Notes under the pieces: generated by a model
Databases searched by the model: none
Told to the model about the DNA's origin: nothing
Seen by the model: only the letters and a program-made list of their open reading frames with translations
Origin: Dehalococcoidia bacterium
Lineage (GTDB): Bacteria; Chloroflexota; Dehalococcoidia; Dehalococcoidales; G020351185
Assembly: GCA_030635945.1 (NCBI GenBank)
Contig: DAOVXW010000013.1
Location: forward strand, 1-8,705
Length of the DNA stretch: 8,705 nucleotides
Direction of reading: 5' to 3'
Shown here: one piece after another, positions 5,706 to 8,705 of the stretch
Numbering within the stretch: position 1 is the first letter of the stretch
How the letters are laid out: each line of letters opens with the position of its first letter
Made by a program: the position numbers and the translations under genes

Positions 5706-6791
5706 TTGAAAAGATACAATATAACGCTGATGCCCGGTGATGGCATCGGGCCCGAGATAACCGAGGCAACGAAGCGGGTTCTGGAAGCCACCGGGGTTAG
5801 CTTTAACTGGGAGGTGGTTTATGCCGGCGCCGAAGTACAGGAAAAATACGGCACACCACTGCCTGATTATGTTCTTGACTCCATAAGAAAAAACAAGGTA
5901 GCCATTAAAGGTCCGGTTACCACGCCGATAGGCTCCGGCTTCAGGAGTGTCAATGTTGCCCTGCGCAAGAAGCTCGAGCTTTATGCCTGTGTAAGGCCAT
6001 GCAAAAGCTACCCTGGTGTGCCGACAATCTACAAGGATATTGACATAGTCGTTGTCAGGGAAAACACGGAAGGTCTGTATTCGGGCATTGAATTTGAGAA
6101 AGGCAGCCCACAGACAGCGGAGCTTATAAAACTGATAGAAAGAACAAACGGTTCTATTGTTAGACAAGACTCAGGTATAAGTATAAAGTCAATCTCGGAG
6201 ATGGGCAGCCAGAGGATAGTGCGCTTCGCTTTTGAATATGCCCGTGCTGACAACAGAAAGAAGGTAACCGCTGTTCATAAAGCCAATATTATGAAGTTCT
6301 CGGACGGACTATTTCTGGAAACTGCCCGGGAGATAGCCAAAGAGTACAGCGATATAGAGTTTGAGGATAGAATCGTGGATAATATGACCATGCAACTTGT
6401 AAAAAACCCGAATCAGTTTGATATTATCGTTACACCCAATCTCTATGGTGATATTATATCGGACCTGTGCGCCGGGCTGGTGGGTGGATTGGGATTGGCG
6501 CCGGGAGCCAATATCGGTAACGACTGCGCCCTCTTTGAGCCGACCCACGGCAGCGCCCCCAAGTACAAAGGAATGAATAAAGTCAACCCGATGGCTATGA
6601 TGCTCTCCGGGGTGATAATGCTGCGCCATATCGGCGAAATGGAAAATGCCGAGCGGCTGGAGAGAGCGATAGCTGCCGTTATCGCCGAAGGTAAAAATGT
6701 CACCTATGACCTGAAGCCTGAAGGGGAAAGAGACCAGGCAGTGGGCACATCACAGGTAGCCGATGCCATCATTGAAAAACTAAAGGAATAA
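5706..6791 (+). CDS. icd: Isocitrate dehydrogenase, short (IDH3/IPMDH-like) type
   Basis: This enzyme oxidatively decarboxylates isocitrate to 2-oxoglutarate. The 361-residue length is that of the NAD-IDH/isopropylmalate dehydrogenase branch, shorter than E. coli Icd. GDGIGPE (11-17) opens the fold. Isocitrate contacts by analogy with E. coli are Ser81, Asn83, Arg87, Arg97, Arg118, Tyr125 and Lys192; metal ligands are Asp249 and Asp253. The SVN motif with YACVRP (93-98) favours isocitrate over isopropylmalate. After HGSAP the cofactor pocket has Lys286-Tyr287, as in NADP-dependent E. coli Icd, where NAD enzymes usually have Asp-Ile; Tyr334 is also kept, but the E. coli Arg395 position is Pro338. 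Cofactor is therefore probably NADP, but uncertain. The start is TTG with an excellent ribosome site. Its place after the aconitase-like pair supports the assignment. Confidence 0.9.
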   Translation: MKRYNITLMPGDGIGPEITEATKRVLEATGVSFNWEVVYAGAEVQEKYGTPLPDYVLDSIRKNKVAIKGPVTTPIGSGFRSVNVALRKKLELYACVRPCKSYPGVPTIYKDIDIVVVRENTEGLYSGIEFEKGSPQTAELIKLIERTNGSIVRQDSGISIKSISEMGSQRIVRFAFEYARADNRKKVTAVHKANIMKFSDGLFLETAREIAKEYSDIEFEDRIVDNMTMQLVKNPNQFDIIVTPNLYGDIISDLCAGLVGGLGLAPGANIGNDCALFEPTHGSAPKYKGMNKVNPMAMMLSGVIMLRHIGEMENAERLERAIAAVIAEGKNVTYDLKPEGERDQAVGTSQVADAIIEKLKE

Positions 6792-6795
6792 AGCT

Positions 6796-7725
6796 ATGGC
6801 TCGTAAAATTAGTGTTATCGGTGCCGGTAATGTCGGCGCCAGCTTAGCACAGCGCCTCGTGGAAAAGGATTTCGCTGATATAGTATTGCTGGATATAATC
6901 GAGGGCTTGCCTCAGGGTAAAGCCCTCGATATTTATCAATCCTCGCCAATAACGGGTTTCAGTTCAAAGTTAACCGGCACAAACGATTACCGGGACACCA
7001 CCGGCTCGGACGTGGTTATTATTACTTCCGGCATCGGTAGAAAGCCGGGTATGACCCGTGACGAACTGTTGGAGATAAATGTAAAAATCGTCTCCGGCGT
7101 TACACAGAACGTAGCCGCTTACTCCCCTGATTGCATTATCATCATTGTTACCAATCCGGTGGATACTATGACCTGCCTGGCGCTTAAGGTCAGCGGTTTT
7201 ACGCCGAAACGAGTGGTAGGATTATCCGGTGTTTTGGACAGCGCCCGCTTTTCCAGCTTTATCGCAGATGAACTCGATGTTCCACCCGGGGATGTTTCCT
7301 CATTCGTTCTAGGCGAGCATGGTAAAAATATGGTCGTCATTCCCCGTCTGGCAACTGTTAACGGTAAGCCGATAGCCGAATTGCTATCGGCGGAAGCTAT
7401 CAAAAGATTGGTAAAGCGCACCATAAACGGCGGTGCAGAAATTGTCGGCCTGCTTAAAGTTGGTAGCGCTTTCTATGCCCCCGCCGCCGCCGCCGCCCGC
7501 ATGGTGGAGACTATAATACAGGATAAAAAAGAAGTCATGCCCTGCGCCGCCTGGCTGCAAGGTGAATATGGCATTAAAGACGTCGTCATCGGTGTGCTGG
7601 TTAAGCTGGGCAGGAACGGCATTGAAGAGATTGTAGAGTTTAATTCAACATCAGAAGAAAGAAAAGCCCTGCAAAACTCCGCCGAAGCGGTGAGAAAGCT
7701 GGTAAAATCTATTAATCTGCTCTAA
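6796..7725 (+). CDS. mdh: NAD-dependent malate dehydrogenase (LDH-like type)
   Basis: This enzyme interconverts oxaloacetate and malate. The 309 residues fit the LDH-like MDH group found in Chloroflexota and Firmicutes. A Rossmann motif GAGNVG (9-14) and Asp33 at the end of the second strand indicate NAD. Arg82 in GRKPGM takes the place of the LDH substrate-selecting glutamine and marks malate specificity. Asp148, Arg151 and His175 are the catalytic and carboxylate-binding residues. The segment after His175 reads GKNMV where most relatives have Gly-Asp, and GEHG itself looks LDH-like. An in-frame (GCC)5 run encodes alanines 230-234. The ribosome site AAAGGA (6782-6787) lies within the end of the isocitrate dehydrogenase gene, with four bases between the two genes. 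Confidence in function is high because of Arg82 and the fumarase gene beside it. Confidence 0.93.
   Translation: MARKISVIGAGNVGASLAQRLVEKDFADIVLLDIIEGLPQGKALDIYQSSPITGFSSKLTGTNDYRDTTGSDVVIITSGIGRKPGMTRDELLEINVKIVSGVTQNVAAYSPDCIIIIVTNPVDTMTCLALKVSGFTPKRVVGLSGVLDSARFSSFIADELDVPPGDVSSFVLGEHGKNMVVIPRLATVNGKPIAELLSAEAIKRLVKRTINGGAEIVGLLKVGSAFYAPAAAAARMVETIIQDKKEVMPCAAWLQGEYGIKDVVIGVLVKLGRNGIEEIVEFNSTSEERKALQNSAEAVRKLVKSINLL
7483..7497 (+). repeat. (GCC)5 trinucleotide run within malate dehydrogenase
   Basis: Five consecutive GCC codons encode Ala230-Ala234 in the conserved YAPAAA region. Being in frame, length changes would add or remove alanines without a frameshift. It is most likely a codon-choice effect. 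Confidence 0.7.
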
Positions 7726-7730
7726 GGTGA
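7724..7730 (+). promoter_or_regulatory. Shine-Dalgarno for a GTG start overlapping the malate dehydrogenase stop
   Basis: AAGGTGA overlaps the TAA stop of the malate dehydrogenase gene and lies four bases before GTG at 7735. The internal GTG at 7728 reads into a stop after two codons, so 7735 is the usable start. Confidence 0.65.
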
Positions 7731-7734
7731 CAAG

Positions 7735-8580
7735 GTGAAAGAAATAAAAGCACAGGATATTACCAGGGTTGTTGCCAGATTATGCCAGCAGGCTAACTAT
7801 GAGCTGGGTGATGATGTGCTAGCGGCGCTTAAAGAAGCCCGTCAAAAAGAAGAATCGCCGCTGGCGAAGGATGCCCTGGATAAAATCATAGAAAACGCTA
7901 AAATTGCCAGGAAAGAAAGCCTTCCCCTGTGCCAGGACTGTGGCACGACGGTTATATTTCTTGAGATTGGGCAGGGTATTCATATTATCGGTGGCGATAT
8001 TAACGAAGCCATAACCGAAGGAGTATGCCAGGGTTATACCCGGGGTTACCTGCGTAAGTCTATAGTGAACAAACCCTTTTCTGCCCGGATAAATAGCGGT
8101 GATAATAGCCCGCCGGTTATCCATACCAGAATGGTTCCCGGCAGCCAGCTCAGGATAGTTGTTATGCCCAAGGGCGGTGGCGCCGAGAACATGAGCCGAC
8201 TGGTTATGCTAAAACCCGATGCCGGAAGCAAGGATATTATCGATGCGGTGGTAAACACCGTCGATGCAGCCGGCGGCAATCCATGCCCGCCGATAATCAT
8301 CGGGTTGGGCATCGGTGCTACGTCTGAGAGGGCAATGCTGCTGACTAAAGAGGCGTTGCTGCGGAAGTTAGGCGAATCCAATCCGGACCCGGAGATTGCC
8401 CGGCTGGAAAAAGATATTCTGGATAAGGTTAATGAACTGGGTATCGGGGCGCTGGGACTGGGAGGTAGGATTACCGCAATGGCAGTGCATGCCGAGGCGT
8501 TACCAACCCATATCGCCAGCCAGCCGGTGGCTGTTAATCTGCAATGTCATAGCGCTCGCCATAAAGAGGCTGTACTGTAA
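7735..8580 (+). CDS. Class I (iron-sulfur) fumarate hydratase, alpha subunit
   Basis: This is the N-terminal, [4Fe-4S]-binding half of the two-subunit fumarase that hydrates fumarate to malate. At 281 residues it is full length. The three expected cluster cysteines are Cys66 (LPLCQD), Cys184 (NPCPPIIIG) and Cys271 (LQCHSAR). GGGAENMSR (147-155) and GLGGRITAMAV (241-251) are further family signatures. The first cysteine motif reads CQDCG (66-70), with an extra Cys69 where I expect threonine in CQDTG. The start is GTG with a ribosome site overlapping the previous stop. The beta subunit gene begins on the last base of the stop codon. Tartrate dehydratase alpha subunits are close relatives, but the malate dehydrogenase and aconitase neighbours favour fumarase. 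Confidence 0.92.
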   Translation: MKEIKAQDITRVVARLCQQANYELGDDVLAALKEARQKEESPLAKDALDKIIENAKIARKESLPLCQDCGTTVIFLEIGQGIHIIGGDINEAITEGVCQGYTRGYLRKSIVNKPFSARINSGDNSPPVIHTRMVPGSQLRIVVMPKGGGAENMSRLVMLKPDAGSKDIIDAVVNTVDAAGGNPCPPIIIGLGIGATSERAMLLTKEALLRKLGESNPDPEIARLEKDILDKVNELGIGALGLGGRITAMAVHAEALPTHIASQPVAVNLQCHSARHKEAVL

Positions 8581-8705
8581 TGGATGCCGTAAGTATTACT
8601 TCCCCGTTTGAGGCTGAAGCAGTTGAAAAACTTAAGGTCGGTACCAGAGTTCTTATCTCTGGGGTGGTATATACCGCCCGCGATGCCGCCCATAAGAGGC
8701 TGGTG
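8580..8705 (+). CDS. Class I fumarate hydratase, beta subunit (5' part only)
   Basis: This is the N-terminus of the C-terminal-type fumarase subunit, cut by the window end after 42 codons. The ATG overlaps the alpha-subunit stop as TAATG, with AAGAGG at 8564-8569 as the ribosome site. The visible residues include LKVGTRVLISGVVYTARDAA (18-37) followed by HKR, the typical opening of class I fumarase/tartrate dehydratase beta subunits, whose usual length is about 180-190 residues. The overlap suggests translational coupling, giving equal amounts of the two subunits. The active-site residues lie beyond the window, so fumarase over tartrate dehydratase rests on the alpha subunit and the neighbours. 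Confidence 0.88.
   Translation, partial: MDAVSITSPFEAEAVEKLKVGTRVLISGVVYTARDAAHKRLV

Overview
All genes in this window lie on the + strand in one tightly packed array. It encodes central carboxylic-acid metabolism around oxaloacetate. The order is: methylmalonyl-CoA-type carboxyltransferase, a small biotin carrier protein, and a pyruvate/oxaloacetate carboxyltransferase with its own C-terminal biotinyl domain. These are followed by the large and small subunits of an aconitase/isopropylmalate-isomerase-type hydro-lyase, isocitrate dehydrogenase, malate dehydrogenase, and class I fumarase alpha and beta. The beta gene is cut by the window edge. I see no RNA genes, mobile elements, CRISPR arrays or pseudogenes.

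Organism (inference): an anaerobic bacterium of moderate GC. I favour a Dehalococcoidia-like member of the Chloroflexota. The reasons are the split LeuC/LeuD-type hydro-lyase used with a short isocitrate dehydrogenase, the LDH-like malate dehydrogenase and the two-subunit iron-sulfur fumarase, in an order I recall, unverified, from Dehalococcoides genomes. Syntrophic Firmicutes or Deltaproteobacteria with methylmalonyl-CoA pathway clusters are the main alternative.

Layout. Bases 1-141 form an AT-rich leader with a plausible extended -10 promoter. Bases 142-3830 hold the three biotin-dependent carboxyl-transfer genes. Together they have every catalytic part of a Propionibacterium-style transcarboxylase (12S, 1.3S and 5S), while neither a biotin carboxylase nor a sodium-pump subunit is present. 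An 82-base gap with small hairpins precedes the third gene. A 102-base gap (3831-3932) holds a 10-bp perfect inverted repeat. Bases 3933-8705 hold the TCA-type genes with gaps of 0-24 bases, a one-base stop/start overlap at the fumarase junction, and GTG or TTG starts for three of the six genes.

How the genes work together (inference). The first block would make oxaloacetate from pyruvate, by transcarboxylation from methylmalonyl-CoA or by carboxylation with a biotin carboxylase encoded elsewhere. Oxaloacetate then feeds an oxidative arm (citrate to isocitrate to 2-oxoglutarate) and a dicarboxylate arm (oxaloacetate, malate, fumarate). Citrate synthase is not in the window. This fits an incomplete or reversible TCA pathway used for glutamate-family biosynthesis or for propionate/succinate interconversion.

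The most notable observations are the two homologous biotinyl domains in one cluster, the carboxylate-type specificity loop of the LeuD-like subunit, NADP-type cofactor residues in a short isocitrate dehydrogenase, and the inverted repeat before the aconitase-like gene. This is mainly known metabolism with unusual details. I do not see evidence for a wholly new system.
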